A stretch of DNA of 34,168 nucleotides, taken from positions 1 through 34,168 of the forward strand of contig JHWR01000018.1 in the NCBI GenBank assembly GCA_000687655.1, in the 5' to 3' direction. Position numbers and translations under genes: made by a program. Positions 21,926 through 30,475 of the stretch are shown here, one piece after another; positions within the stretch are counted from its first letter, which is position 1; each line of letters opens with the position of its first letter. The stretch is from Lachnospiraceae bacterium YSB2008. GTDB lineage: Bacteria; Bacillota; Clostridia; Lachnospirales; Lachnospiraceae. The notes under the pieces are model-generated. The model saw nothing but the letters and a program-made list of their open reading frames with translations. It was not told the DNA's origin and ran no database searches.

Positions 21926-23539
21926 ATGCATTCATTAAGGACAAGAATTACAGTTACTATGCTCTGCTTGATTCTCGTGGCTCTGATAATCGTTACATTA
22001 CTCAGTGCCATCTTTATACGAAGAACTGAAAGCCGCAAATCTGATCAGCTGCTCCTGATGCTGTGTGAGTCCGGTGAGCAGAGTCTTAATTATTATTTCG
22101 ACAGTGTTGAGGATTCGGTATTACGTGTCTCATCATTTGTAGAAGAGGATCTGGATGGTTTAGATGACGAACAACTTGCTCAGCATATGGAAAATGCCAG
22201 AGAGTATTTTGGCCTGATGGCTTCCAAAACAAAAGGGGTTCTGACCTATTATTACCGCATTGACCCGTCGGTTTCGTCTTCGGTTAAAGGATTCTGGTAT
22301 ACCAATCTGGATGGAGAAGGCTTTAAGGAACATGAAGTTACAGACATAACGAAGTACGATGTAGAGGATACGTCAAAACTGGTGTGGTTCACAGTTCCGA
22401 AGCATGAAGGTACGCCGATCTGGCTGGCGCCATATATTACGGATAATCTCGATGTACGGGTAATCTCATATGATGCACCTGTTTATTGTAATGGACAGTT
22501 CATTGGAGTTGTTGGTATAGAAGTTGATTATTCGACAATGGCAGCAGAGGTAAATGCTATCCATCCATATAGAAACGGATACGCTTTTCTGAGTGATTCG
22601 GATGGGAAGCTCTTCTATCATCCACATATAGATGTAACCAATCTGCCTACGGAAGGGGCATATGAAATACCTGCTGATGAGGTTGGCGACGGTACATACA
22701 TACATTACACTTATAACGGAGAGGATAAAGTTGCGGTATGGCGGCAGCTGAGTAACGGAATGCGCCTGAATGTCACAGCTCCGGTTTCTGAAACAGAGGG
22801 TGGCTGGAAAGGACTCATTTTGAATATCGGGTTGAGTGCTGTCTTTGTACTGATATTGGCAACCGTCTTTCTTATGATTCACACAAGACGCATCACAAGA
22901 CCTCTTGAACAGCTGACTAAGGCAGCAGAGCAGGTTGATCAGGGAGATTATGATTTTGACCTTCCGTATGATGGGGATGATGAGCTGGGCAGGCTCACTC
23001 GGTCATTTAAGACACTTTCTGATAATGTGAAGGTACATATTAACGTCCTGAATGGTCAGGTATACTTTGATGCGCTGACTCATGTGAAAAACAAAGGTGC
23101 ATTTACAATAGCCCTTAATGAATTGCAGGAACAGATAGATAAAGGAGAACAGGCTCCGGAGTTTGCTATCGGTATGTTTGACTGTGACTCCCTGAAGAAG
23201 ATTAATGACCAATATGGTCATACAAGGGGTGATATATACCTGAAAACCGCCTGCAGTACAATCTGCGAAGTATTCAAACATTGTCCTGTGTTCAGAATCG
23301 GTGGTGATGAATTTGCTGTCATTGTTCAAAATGCAGATTACAGCAACATGGAATCACTCGTGGAACAATTCGATCAAACTACCGATGCAATTAATGCATC
23401 ACCATGTGAACCGTGGGAAAAGGTGAGGATCTCAAAGGGCTTTGCTGTTTTCAGTCCATCTGAGGACGGTACGGCGAGCAGCGTGATGCAGCGAGCAGAT
23501 AAGCTCATGTATGAGAATAAAAGAGAGAGGAAAAAATGA
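21926..23539 (+). CDS. dCache-HAMP-GGDEF diguanylate cyclase
   Basis: A 537-aa sensor enzyme. TM1 is near residues 10-32, a periplasm-side dCache sensor spans about 35-290, TM2 is near 297-320, a HAMP linker is near 321-375, and the GGDEF domain has an intact GGDEF at 459-463 with the substrate motif FDCDSLKKINDQYGH upstream. It should synthesise c-di-GMP in response to an outside ligand. No RxxD I-site is seen five residues before the GGDEF, where Phe-Lys-His-Cys-Pro-Val-Phe occurs, so product inhibition may be absent. AGAAAGGAAA precedes the start. Confidence 0.93.
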   Translation: MHSLRTRITVTMLCLILVALIIVTLLSAIFIRRTESRKSDQLLLMLCESGEQSLNYYFDSVEDSVLRVSSFVEEDLDGLDDEQLAQHMENAREYFGLMASKTKGVLTYYYRIDPSVSSSVKGFWYTNLDGEGFKEHEVTDITKYDVEDTSKLVWFTVPKHEGTPIWLAPYITDNLDVRVISYDAPVYCNGQFIGVVGIEVDYSTMAAEVNAIHPYRNGYAFLSDSDGKLFYHPHIDVTNLPTEGAYEIPADEVGDGTYIHYTYNGEDKVAVWRQLSNGMRLNVTAPVSETEGGWKGLILNIGLSAVFVLILATVFLMIHTRRITRPLEQLTKAAEQVDQGDYDFDLPYDGDDELGRLTRSFKTLSDNVKVHINVLNGQVYFDALTHVKNKGAFTIALNELQEQIDKGEQAPEFAIGMFDCDSLKKINDQYGHTRGDIYLKTACSTICEVFKHCPVFRIGGDEFAVIVQNADYSNMESLVEQFDQTTDAINASPCEPWEKVRISKGFAVFSPSEDGTASSVMQRADKLMYENKRERKK

Positions 23540-23565
23540 TTCCGCTGGCATCTGTAAATGTGAAT

Positions 23566-23587
23566 ATGTTCAAGGCGTATTGAACAT
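23566..23587. repeat. 22 bp dyad, possible operator
   Basis: ATGTTCAA and TTGAACAT flank a six-base spacer. The dyad lies 28 bases upstream of the extended -10 of the EamA gene. It has no T tract, so an operator is more likely than a terminator. Confidence 0.45.
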
Positions 23588-23614
23588 TTGTCAAGGTTCC
23601 AAAATGATAATGAA

Positions 23615-23625
23615 TATGGTAAAAT
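23615..23625 (+). promoter_or_regulatory. Extended -10 promoter for the EamA transporter gene
   Basis: TATGGTAAAAT, identical in all 11 bases to the GTPase promoter. The -35 region (TTCCAA at 23597-23602) is weak. Confidence 0.6.
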
Positions 23626-23666
23626 TAAATAATTGAATATTTATTTGTAAAGGTTATTGTGACGAA

Positions 23667-24587
23667 ATGACGGAACAGCAAAAATCAAAAATGGGAACGG
23701 TCTTTATCATTCTCGCCGGATGCTTCTGGGGAAGCATGGGAATATTTGTAAGAAGGCTGAGTGAATATGGTTTTAGTTCCATACAAATTGTTGCAATACG
23801 TGTAACTCTGGCGGCATTGATATTTGCGCTGGTGCTTTTTATAAAGGACCGTAAAGGGTTTAAGATTTCGTCTAAAGATATTCCATTATTTCTGGGACTG
23901 GGTGTTGGAAGTATTTTATTCTTTACAGTATGTTATTTTACTGCAATCACAATGATGCCGCTTTCAACAGCTGCGATTTTGCTTTATACATCACCTGTAT
24001 GGATAATGCTCATGTCAGTAGCGTTCTTTCATGAAAAGCTGAATGGAAAGAAACTGACAGCTCTGGTTCTTGCATTTGCAGGTTGTGTGCTGGTTTCAGG
24101 AATCTCAGGGGAAGGAGTAACGCTGACGGGACTGCTTGTCGGGCTTGGATCGGGAATCGGATATGGATTATACAGCATTTTAGGAACAGTAGCCTTACGT
24201 AAGTATTCTCCATACACCGTTACATTTTATACTTTTGCGATTGCCGCTGTCGGCTCATGGATCATATGCCGACCGGCAGATGTATGTAATAAGTTTATGG
24301 CTGCAACAGACATAGGCTTTCTGTTGTTCTTTTGTATACTGACTGCATTAATCACCGCAGTGATTCCTTTTATGGCATATACTCTCGGACTTAAAAGCGT
24401 GGAAGCCAGCAAAGCAGGAATAATAGCGACAGTTGAACCTATGGTGGCTACATTAATTGGAATATTATTATTTTCGGAATCGTTAACGATTATGTCAGGA
24501 TTAGGTATACTCCTTATTCTGTCTGCAGTAGTGATTTTGAATCTGAAAACTCCTCGTGGATGCGACGATCAGTTAAAGGAGGAATAG
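23667..24587 (+). CDS. EamA-family (DMT superfamily) transporter
   Basis: A 306-aa membrane protein with ten hydrophobic segments in two EamA repeats. The start of repeat one shows ILAGCFWGSMGIFVRRL and the second shows GLGSGIGYGLYSILGTVALRKY; the closing EPMVATLIGILLFSESLT is typical. It would move a small metabolite or drug across the inner membrane, direction and substrate unknown. A GGDEF gene follows only eight bases later. Confidence 0.92.
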   Translation: MTEQQKSKMGTVFIILAGCFWGSMGIFVRRLSEYGFSSIQIVAIRVTLAALIFALVLFIKDRKGFKISSKDIPLFLGLGVGSILFFTVCYFTAITMMPLSTAAILLYTSPVWIMLMSVAFFHEKLNGKKLTALVLAFAGCVLVSGISGEGVTLTGLLVGLGSGIGYGLYSILGTVALRKYSPYTVTFYTFAIAAVGSWIICRPADVCNKFMAATDIGFLLFFCILTALITAVIPFMAYTLGLKSVEASKAGIIATVEPMVATLIGILLFSESLTIMSGLGILLILSAVVILNLKTPRGCDDQLKEE

Positions 24588-24595
24588 AATCAGTG

Positions 24596-25690
24596 ATGAA
24601 ATACTTACGGATTATTCGTAATTACTTTTTCTATTGCGGAATCGAAAAAGATGAATATAACGCCATAAAGAAGGATGCCTATATATCCAATTTCGAAGTG
24701 TGGCGAATACTGCACTTCCTGATGGCGGCGTTTTTTGGCGCTCTCTATATATGTTCTTTGCGTTTTAGCATTCTGAAATCAAACAGCCTGCTGTATTTGC
24801 TTGCGTTTGTTTATTCAGTGATAGGTATAGTACTTTTGTTTAAACTGAAAAAAGATTCAATCATCGCACAGCTTCTGATCTATCTGTCGATATCACTGCT
24901 GTTTCTGTTTGGCTGTCTTATTTCCGTGAACAAGCCCGATATTCCTGCGGTAGCGTTCATTGCATTTCTGATCATCACGCCGATGTTCATGATTGATAAA
25001 CCGTTTTTCATGGCTATTGAACTTGGTGCGGCATCAACTGTTTATCTGCTGTGGTCACATGGTATAAAGCAATATGACATCTGGCGGATTGATCTCGGGA
25101 ATGTCCTTATTTTTACTGTAGTCGGAATCTTCCTTAATGTAATAGACAATTCACTTCGTATAAAGGAATTTGTGCTGACCAGGGAAATCAATGTCCAGAA
25201 GGATACTGATGAACTTACCGGGCTGAAAAACAAAGGGGCAATGACCAGGGAAATCAATCAGTTTCTGTCAGATGGGTCAATGGGCAAGGGACTTCTGTTC
25301 GTAATGGATATTGATAAGTTCAAGTCGATCAACGATACATTTGGCCATGACATAGGAGATGATGTCCTTCGCCAGATGGGAAGCTTCCTGGATGAAACCT
25401 TTAACAGTGATGATATTATCGGTCGTTTCGGTGGAGATGAATTTATAGCGTTTATCAGAAATAATGATGATCCTGAGGCTGCACGTCAAATCGCTGACAG
25501 GATCACCGAAGAGGTGCCGGAAAAGGTTGTACTGGAAAATGGAACGCAGAAGATCAACATCAGTGTTGGTATTGCTATATACCATGGTGAGGAGAATAAT
25601 TATTCTGAACTCTTCAAAAAAGCGGATATAGCACTATACGATGCTAAAGCAGATCCGGAAAACAGATATCGCCTTTATACAGAGAGTTAG
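24596..25690 (+). CDS. 6TM-GGDEF diguanylate cyclase
   Basis: A 364-aa protein with six membrane segments between residues 35 and 200 and a C-terminal GGDEF domain. The active site GGDEF is at 279-283 and the upstream DIDKFKSINDTFGH is complete, so it is probably active. The I-site position holds Asp-Asp-Ile-Ile rather than RxxD. The start is ATG 24596 or the adjacent GTG 24593, after AAAGGAGG; the longer in-frame extension to 24560 would overlap the transporter. It is the third c-di-GMP gene within 8.5 kb. Confidence 0.9.
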   Translation: MKYLRIIRNYFFYCGIEKDEYNAIKKDAYISNFEVWRILHFLMAAFFGALYICSLRFSILKSNSLLYLLAFVYSVIGIVLLFKLKKDSIIAQLLIYLSISLLFLFGCLISVNKPDIPAVAFIAFLIITPMFMIDKPFFMAIELGAASTVYLLWSHGIKQYDIWRIDLGNVLIFTVVGIFLNVIDNSLRIKEFVLTREINVQKDTDELTGLKNKGAMTREINQFLSDGSMGKGLLFVMDIDKFKSINDTFGHDIGDDVLRQMGSFLDETFNSDDIIGRFGGDEFIAFIRNNDDPEAARQIADRITEEVPEKVVLENGTQKINISVGIAIYHGEENNYSELFKKADIALYDAKADPENRYRLYTES

Positions 25691-25695
25691 CATTG

Positions 25696-25721
25696 AAACC
25701 TGCTGAGAAATCAGCAGGTTT
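25696..25721 (+). terminator. Hairpin after the 6TM-GGDEF gene
   Basis: AAACCTGCTGA and TCAGCAGGTTT form an 11 bp perfect stem with a GAAA loop. The tail is AATATT, so termination may be weak. The left arm and loop share AACCTGCTGAGAAA with the terminator at 29075. Confidence 0.65.
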
Positions 25722-25743
25722 AATATTACGTAAGAGGGAAAAT

Positions 25744-26745
25744 ATGAGTATAAAAATCCATGAAGTAAAGGATAATAAAAGAGATTACATGGGATTGCTT
25801 TTCCTAGCGGATGAGCAGGAAGATATGATCGATAAATATCTTGATAAAGGTACAATGTATGTCCTTGAAGATGATGGTATCAAAGGGGAATGTGTTGTTA
25901 CCGATGAAGGTGACGGGGTTCTGGAAATCAAGAATATTGCGACTGCTCCGGAGGCTCACGGTAAGGGGTATGGAAGACTGCTGATTGACTTTATTGCACG
26001 AGAGTATAGTGACAGCTTTTCAACTCTTCAGGTTGGCACGGGTGACAGTCCGCTTACAATTCCATTTTATGAAAAGTGTGGATTCGTAAGACACCATGTT
26101 ATCAAGGATTTCTTTTTGGAAAACTATGACCATCCGATATTTGAGGAAGGAGTTCAGCTTATTGACATGATATATCTGCGTAAGGATCTTCAAGTATCAT
26201 TGGAAACAGAACGTCTCATCCTGCGCCACTGGAATGAAGACGATGCAGAGGATTTATTTAGATACGCCAGTGATCCTGATGTGGGTCCGATAGCAGGCTG
26301 GCCTGTTCATAAGAACATCGAAGAGAGCCTGGATGTTATAAAGAATGTTTTTAACGGCAAGGAAGCCTATGCCGTATGTCTTAAAGAGGATGGCAAGGCT
26401 ATCGGTGCGATCGAACTTAAACTGAACGGGCATACTGATATGACTGAGCGAGATGATGAATGTGAGCTGGGATATTGGCTTGGAAAACCGTTCTGGGGTC
26501 AGGGCATCATGCCGGAAGCTGCTTTGGAAATGCTTCGCCACGCATTTGAAGATTTAGGTATGAATAAGGTTTGGGTCGGCTACTACGAAGGTAATACTAA
26601 ATCAAAACGCGTACAGGAAAAATGTGGTTTTAAATATCAATGGCGGACAGAAAATGTTGATGTGCCACTTTTGAATGAAAAACGGACGGGCCATGTGAGC
26701 CTGATGACAAAGGAAGATTGGATTAAAACAGATTATGAAGATTAA
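25744..26745 (+). CDS. Fusion of two GNAT acetyltransferase domains
   Basis: A 333-aa protein with two GNAT domains. The first (residues 1-145) has the acetyl-CoA loop AHGKGYGRLL near 72-81. The second (about 155-333) begins with ETERLILRHW and has GYWLGKPFWGQGIMPEA, a RimJ/RimL-like pattern that acetylates protein N-termini or small amines. Each domain normally exists as a separate protein. ATG 25744 follows a GAGGGA site; an in-frame TTG at 25693 lies before the hairpin and is unlikely. The end overlaps the nitrilase gene by 11 bases. Confidence 0.88.
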   Translation: MSIKIHEVKDNKRDYMGLLFLADEQEDMIDKYLDKGTMYVLEDDGIKGECVVTDEGDGVLEIKNIATAPEAHGKGYGRLLIDFIAREYSDSFSTLQVGTGDSPLTIPFYEKCGFVRHHVIKDFFLENYDHPIFEEGVQLIDMIYLRKDLQVSLETERLILRHWNEDDAEDLFRYASDPDVGPIAGWPVHKNIEESLDVIKNVFNGKEAYAVCLKEDGKAIGAIELKLNGHTDMTERDDECELGYWLGKPFWGQGIMPEAALEMLRHAFEDLGMNKVWVGYYEGNTKSKRVQEKCGFKYQWRTENVDVPLLNEKRTGHVSLMTKEDWIKTDYED

Positions 26746-27568
26746 AATTGCGTTTTTACAGATAATGCCCGGAAAGAATCTTGAGGAGAATCTTGAGATA
26801 GGTAAAAAAGCCTGTGCTTTGGCGAAGGAACAGGAGGCAGATATTGCTCTCTTTCCCGAGATGTGGAGTGACGGATATTATCTTCCAAAGGATGAAAGAA
26901 CAATAAAAAATCTTGCTATTGATAAAGATAGTGATTTTATAAATGAATTCCGTATACTTGCTTCAGAATTGCAGATGGCAATAGGAGTGACTTTTCTCGA
27001 ATCGCATGAACCTAAACCGCTTAATTCGGTTGTTTTCTTCGATAGAAAAGGAAATGAGATACTTCACTACTCGAAGGTTCATACATGTGCTTTTGACTTA
27101 GAAAAGGTTTTGGATGGTGGAGATGATTTCTATACCGCAGATCTCGATTTTGGAAGAGGAACAGTAAAGATAGGTTCAATGATATGCTTTGACAGAGAAT
27201 TTCCTGAAAGTGCAAGGATACTCATGCTTAAAGGGACGGAATTAATTCTGGCACCAAATGCATGTCCGATGGAGATTAACAGGCTCGCTGCATTAAGAAC
27301 AAGAGCATATGAGAATATGGTCGCAATTGCCACATGTAACTATCCGGAAGGACAGCCTGATTGTAATGGACATTCAACGCTATTCGATGGAGTTCCATGG
27401 CATTTCGATGAACCGGGAGTAAGAGATATGTGTGTATTCGAAGCTCCGGGAACGGCAGGAGTATATGTTGCAGAACTTGATTTGGATAAACTTAGAAGTC
27501 ATAGAAATAGTGATGTCATGGGGGATAAATATAGACGGCCTGATAGGTATGGTATCTTAACAAAATGA
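26735..27568 (+). CDS. Carbon-nitrogen hydrolase (nitrilase superfamily)
   Basis: A 277-aa amidase-type enzyme with the catalytic triad E42 (FPEMW), K114 (SKVHT) and C151 (ICFDREFPE). The fold and length match nitrilase-superfamily amidases such as N-carbamoyl-amine or omega-amidase types; the substrate is unknown. It begins within the GNAT gene (11-base overlap) and ends with an ATGA overlap with the next gene, so all three are probably one mRNA. Confidence 0.92.
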   Translation: MKIKIAFLQIMPGKNLEENLEIGKKACALAKEQEADIALFPEMWSDGYYLPKDERTIKNLAIDKDSDFINEFRILASELQMAIGVTFLESHEPKPLNSVVFFDRKGNEILHYSKVHTCAFDLEKVLDGGDDFYTADLDFGRGTVKIGSMICFDREFPESARILMLKGTELILAPNACPMEINRLAALRTRAYENMVAIATCNYPEGQPDCNGHSTLFDGVPWHFDEPGVRDMCVFEAPGTAGVYVAELDLDKLRSHRNSDVMGDKYRRPDRYGILTK

Positions 27569-29064
27569 AGAATTCAAAAACATCAAAAAAAGTAAAAAGA
27601 AGAATATATTTTCCTACATTCACTCTTCTGATTGCGCTGATATTCGGTTTTATAGCTTGTTTAGAACTTCGTTTTTATAAGCAACTTAAGAATGATTACA
27701 CTGCTGAGATTATAGGCTTCGTAGATCGTGAAGGTGAAGGGCTCCTCAGGGAAAAGAAGCAGACAACAGAGGGACGTTATCTCAGTACCGGAAAAAGTGG
27801 AAGATACTGGGTAGAAATTAAAGTTAATACGGATGATAAATTCAAGATTAATACTCTTTACGCCGGCCGTGGTTATGGGCGGGAAGGAGATAAACTTGTT
27901 ATCCATTATAATCCCGAGAATCCTGAGGATTATTATATTGAAGGTTATCTTGAAGAGACTAAGTATACTGTAATAACGTTGTTTGTAATAGCAGGAATTC
28001 CGCTTGCCCTCTCGATATTCCTGATGATTTTCTATACTGTAAAGGGAGAGGATGATGAAGCGGTCGGTCCGGATAAGAAGAAGGACAAAGAAGCAAAAAG
28101 AGAGGAAGCAAGGGAGAAGCGTAAGAATAAAATGGACCGAATGGCCAAACCATTTACTAAGGATTACACGAATCCTGCTATCCGTAAGCAGATTCAAAGT
28201 GACTATCTTTCGGCCAGATTGAGCTCGCTGCTGTTTATAATTGGACTTGCTCTGATCTTATCAGGCTTCATAAGAACTTGTCTTGATGTTTATACAGAAT
28301 ATACGGTACCGTTCAATAATTATTCCGATAAGTTAAATGATGATTTTTACAGTGTCGTGATTTCTGAAAAACCGGTGAATGTTTATGGATCATTTAATGA
28401 TCTTAAGGTCGGAGATGATCATATACTTGCCGCCCACCTTGACGAAAGAAAGATAAAGGGTATGGATAGGCCTGTTAAACTCCGCGGGAAGATAAAGAAG
28501 ATACGCGTTTCTGAGGGAGACATCCGAGAGGCAGTCAAAGATTATTATCAGAAAATCGGCTATCTCGATTCCCTTAAAGATGAGGAATATGCATATTATT
28601 ATCTTGACTGTACTAAGGTGAATCTGTGGGAAGAGTTTAAGAATAATCATGTTCTTGGGCTTGTTTTTGGACTTACTATCATCATATGTTCGTTTGTAGG
28701 AGTACGTGAAACTCTGAATATGATAAGGTTTATAAAACCTGCCTTCAGCGGAAAGAAATATACTGCCAGGGAGATAGATGGACTTGTAAATGATCCGTAT
28801 ACAGTGCATTATGAACAGATAGGGGTTTTCGTAACATATAGTTCTCTGATAGGATATTATCGCGGGATGGCGGTGGCAGATTACGGTGATATCGCTGATA
28901 TCAAGGTTGAAGATGTAAGTCATTCAGACAAGCATAAAAAATGGACGACCTACCGCATCTACGTTGAAACCAAAAAGGGAAAGAGATTCTTGCTTACAGA
29001 AAGTGAAAGCGGGACAGTCAGCTATAGCCTGAGACCGTTTCTGGAAGAGAAAGGATATATTTGA
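27565..29064 (+). CDS. Membrane protein with DUF3592-like N-terminal part
   Basis: A 499-aa protein. An N-terminal TM (18-38) is followed by a DUF3592-like beta region with Y-W-V-E-I-K-V and an H-Y-N-P-E-N-P-E-D motif, a second TM near 135-158, a strongly charged Lys/Glu linker (165-195) and two further TM segments near 218-240 and 365-385. The C-terminal 110 residues look like a cytosolic beta-rich domain with YRIYVETKKGKRFLL. Function is unknown. It starts with an ATGA overlap with the nitrilase gene, and a terminator follows its stop. Confidence 0.8.
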   Translation: MKNSKTSKKVKRRIYFPTFTLLIALIFGFIACLELRFYKQLKNDYTAEIIGFVDREGEGLLREKKQTTEGRYLSTGKSGRYWVEIKVNTDDKFKINTLYAGRGYGREGDKLVIHYNPENPEDYYIEGYLEETKYTVITLFVIAGIPLALSIFLMIFYTVKGEDDEAVGPDKKKDKEAKREEAREKRKNKMDRMAKPFTKDYTNPAIRKQIQSDYLSARLSSLLFIIGLALILSGFIRTCLDVYTEYTVPFNNYSDKLNDDFYSVVISEKPVNVYGSFNDLKVGDDHILAAHLDERKIKGMDRPVKLRGKIKKIRVSEGDIREAVKDYYQKIGYLDSLKDEEYAYYYLDCTKVNLWEEFKNNHVLGLVFGLTIIICSFVGVRETLNMIRFIKPAFSGKKYTAREIDGLVNDPYTVHYEQIGVFVTYSSLIGYYRGMAVADYGDIADIKVEDVSHSDKHKKWTTYRIYVETKKGKRFLLTESESGTVSYSLRPFLEEKGYI

Positions 29065-29074
29065 TGGATGATCA

Positions 29075-29106
29075 GAACCTGCTGAGAAAACGGCAGGTTC
29101 TTTTTT
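29075..29106 (+). terminator. Rho-independent terminator after the DUF3592-like gene
   Basis: GAACCTGCTG and CGGCAGGTTC form a 10 bp stem with one wobble pair and an AGAAAA loop, followed by six T residues. The stem and loop resemble those at 25696-25721. Confidence 0.92.
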
Positions 29107-29107
29107 C

Positions 29108-29136
29108 TTGACAATTACTCTATACAGATGCATAAT
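29108..29136 (+). promoter_or_regulatory. Promoter of the redox operon
   Basis: Consensus TTGACA (29108-29113), a 17-base spacer and CATAAT (29131-29136). It directly follows the previous terminator. The operator dyads start at the next base. Confidence 0.82.
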
Positions 29137-29166
29137 ATATCAAAATGATATATATCAAATTGATAT
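29137..29166. promoter_or_regulatory. Tandem dyads, probable PadR operators
   Basis: Two 15 bp dyads of the form ATATCA-N3-TGATAT lie end to end (29137-29151 with AAA in the middle; 29152-29166 with AAT). They span the start-site region of the redox promoter, so a bound protein would block transcription. A PadR regulator is encoded second in this operon, and members of that family often repress their own operon; that it binds these dyads is inference. Confidence 0.7.
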
Positions 29167-29194
29167 AATGTTCTGACAAAGGAGTGTGATACTA

Positions 29195-29926
29195 ATGAGG
29201 CAAAAAGTGAGAAAGTGTTTGCTGCTCATTTCGTTTCTGATTTTTCCGATTACTATCTGGTATTTTTCGCCATATCTTATTATCAATGCAGCGCTGGAGC
29301 ATATAATTAACGGAAGCTTTATAGTATTTTGCTTAATGCTTGTATTATCAATGGTTTTCGGAAGAGCATGGTGCGGATATTTATGTCCGGCAGGCGGGCT
29401 TCAGGAATGTACAATGAGAGTTAAGGATGAACCTGCAAAACAGGGTAAGAGAGATAGAATCAAATATGTTATCTGGATTCTGTGGATAATAGCTGTAATC
29501 GTTACATTTATCTGTGGAAAAAACGACGTGACGATAGATCCGTTTTATATGACTGATCATGGTATTTCTGTATCGAGTATCTATAACTATGTGATATACT
29601 ACGGAGTGGTTATCCTGCTGGTTTTACCATCTATTATTCATGGCCGAAGGGCGGCCTGTCATTATATATGCTGGATGGCGCCTTTCATGGTGATCGGAAG
29701 TACAGTAGGAAGGTGGCTACATCTTCCTCAGCTTCATATAGAGGTTGAAAAAGGAAAATGTGTTGGCTGCGGCATGTGTAACAAGGCCTGCTCTATGGGA
29801 CTTGATGTAAGACAAATGGTGGCTGATTGCAGCATTTCAAAATGTACTGAATGTATACAGTGTGGAGCCTGTGTGGATGGATGTCCTAAAAAAGCTCTAT
29901 CGTATAAATGGACTTGGAAAAGGTGA
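29195..29926 (+). CDS. Membrane polyferredoxin (NapH/YccM-like 4Fe-4S protein)
   Basis: A 243-aa protein with about five membrane segments, a CGYLCPAGGLQ motif after the second, and a C-terminal ferredoxin part with two clusters: CVGCGMCNKAC and CTECIQCGACVDGCP, the second having one extra cysteine. Such proteins pass electrons between membrane and cytosolic redox carriers. ATG 29195 follows AAAGGAG by ten bases; an in-frame GTG at 29186 is too close to the site. The next gene is five bases away. Electron donor and acceptor are unknown; the flavodoxin of the same operon is a natural candidate. Confidence 0.9.
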   Translation: MRQKVRKCLLLISFLIFPITIWYFSPYLIINAALEHIINGSFIVFCLMLVLSMVFGRAWCGYLCPAGGLQECTMRVKDEPAKQGKRDRIKYVIWILWIIAVIVTFICGKNDVTIDPFYMTDHGISVSSIYNYVIYYGVVILLVLPSIIHGRRAACHYICWMAPFMVIGSTVGRWLHLPQLHIEVEKGKCVGCGMCNKACSMGLDVRQMVADCSISKCTECIQCGACVDGCPKKALSYKWTWKR

Positions 29927-29931
29927 TTAAG

Positions 29932-30474
29932 ATGGCTAAAGACAGAAAGATAGATGTTGTAATCTTGGGACTCCTGGCTCATGAGAATCTGACGGGTTAT
30001 GATATAAAAAAACAGATAGATGGTGCTATCAGCTTCTTCTGGAAGGGGAGCTTCGGAAGTATATATCCGGCTCTTAACGATATGGAAAAACAGGGACTTG
30101 TGAAGCGTAAGAAAACAGATACTGCCGGAGGACGTGAGAAGATAGTTTATCAGATAACCAAGAAGGGTAAAGATACTCTTAAGGTATGGTTGAATGAAGA
30201 GAAGGCAACTAACGACCTTAAATACGAGACGCTTCTTAAGTTGTATTTTGGTGGAACAGAAGATAGAAGTGTTACAGTTCATAATATTGAAATCTTTGAG
30301 GAACAGGTAAGAGGAAATCTGGAAGTTCTTAAGTTATATAAGGAGAATCTGGAACGGGTCTTGGATCAGGAGGACCATATACACTATTACCTGACAGTAA
30401 CTTTTGGAATAGAAACTTACGAAGCATACTTACGTTGGTGCAGCAAGGCTAAAAAGATTTTGAAGGAGAAATAA
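29932..30474 (+). CDS. PadR family transcriptional regulator
   Basis: A 180-aa regulator with an N-terminal PadR winged helix: VVILGLLAHENLTGYDIKKQI, the GSIYPALNDMEKQGLVKRK recognition part and a beta wing with GREKIVYQITKKGK. A helical C-terminal dimer domain (about 85-180) follows. ATG 29932 with GGAAAAGGTG upstream is preferred to the in-frame ATG at 29908. PadR proteins are usually ligand-responsive repressors. It sits between the ferredoxin and flavodoxin genes and probably controls them through the tandem dyads upstream. Confidence 0.93.
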   Translation: MAKDRKIDVVILGLLAHENLTGYDIKKQIDGAISFFWKGSFGSIYPALNDMEKQGLVKRKKTDTAGGREKIVYQITKKGKDTLKVWLNEEKATNDLKYETLLKLYFGGTEDRSVTVHNIEIFEEQVRGNLEVLKLYKENLERVLDQEDHIHYYLTVTFGIETYEAYLRWCSKAKKILKEK

Positions 30475-30475
30475 A

